Under the pieces are notes generated by a model. The model was given only the letters and a program-made list of their open reading frames with translations. It did not search any database and was not told the DNA's origin. The position numbers were made by a program, and so were the translations under genes. A stretch of 64,000 bases of DNA, taken from Weissella paramesenteroides ATCC 33313. GTDB taxonomy: Bacteria; Bacillota; Bacilli; Lactobacillales; Lactobacillaceae. This document shows positions 63,932-64,000 of this stretch, piece by piece. Within the stretch, counting starts at the first letter, position 1. Every line of letters starts with the position of its first letter. The DNA is taken from assembly GCF_000160575.1 (NCBI RefSeq), contig NZ_GG697128.1:538237-602236 (forward strand), given 5' to 3'.

Positions 63932-64000
63932 CGGTCACAACGGGATTCGAACCCGTGATCTTTCGCGTGACAGGCGAACGTCATAACCAACTAGACCATG
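63932..64000 (-). tRNA. tRNA-Asp (anticodon GTC), 5' end beyond window
   Basis: The minus strand shows ATGGTCTAGTTGGTTATGAC, anticodon loop CTGTCAC (GTC), T arm and 3' acceptor TGTGACC with discriminator G. The first acceptor bases fall outside the window. Confidence 0.93.

Overview
The window looks like chromosome of a low-GC, probably heterofermentative lactic acid bacterium of the Lactobacillaceae (Leuconostoc/Weissella-like). The grounds are the PyrR-controlled carA/carB, the thiW-thiM-thiE set under a TPP riboswitch, the OpuC-type osmolyte transporter with fused permease and binding protein, the manLMN-manO mannose PTS, a Gls24 stress operon, oleate hydratase, and strong Shine-Dalgarno sites with -10/-35 promoters of Firmicute type. 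The genus cannot be fixed from the sequence alone.

Left core block (1-20.9 kb). In order: pyrR-carA-carB with a PyrR attenuator; rluD with an EbsA-like membrane gene; an RNase HI homologue; a T-box-controlled NhaC-family antiporter; rpmE2; lepA; a DUF308 membrane protein; cardiolipin synthase; the osmolyte ABC transporter; thiamin salvage genes; a LysR regulator; pgk and gapA. An XRE repressor and ImmA-like peptidase pair lies just before a tRNA-Arg(CCG) gene. CarA has lost all three residues of the glutaminase triad, and the visible part of CarB has lost the usual glycine-rich ATP-binding loop, although both frames are open.

Genomic island (about 21.03-52.08 kb). It begins at the 3' end of tRNA-Arg and ends at a near-identical 16-bp copy of that end (52068-52083). 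Both borders carry the same paired 9-10 bp arm-type repeats with the same 12-bp spacing. The tyrosine integrase at the right end is 5'-truncated and frameshifted, so the island is probably stranded. It is a composite of prophage remnants (ArpU/RinA-like regulators, a prohead protease fragment), pieces of at least one theta-type plasmid (Rep_3 initiator, RepB/DUF536 protein, resolvase, plasmid recombinase) and five IS elements or remnants (three IS3-family, one IS256-family, one IS110-family). The cargo includes a YhdH-type oxidoreductase, a YihY membrane protein, the glsB-amaP-DUF2273-asp23 stress operon with an SDR enzyme, a GPH sugar symporter, oleate hydratase with a 3-hydroxyacyl-CoA dehydrogenase, a YefM antitoxin with a nonsense-mutated YoeB toxin, and an unrecognised gene cluster beside the integrase.

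Right core block (52.1-64 kb). Decayed phage-like small genes and an interrupted DsrE gene are followed by an aspartate/glutamate racemase, an EndA-like nuclease, a histidine phosphatase, the CcpA-controlled mannose PTS operon, a 938-residue YfhO-type membrane protein and a tRNA cluster (Leu, His, Trp, Asp). A structured intergenic repeat occurs twice, at 13.5 kb and 63.0 kb. Many otherwise readable genes in and near the island carry single in-frame stops or one-base frameshifts.
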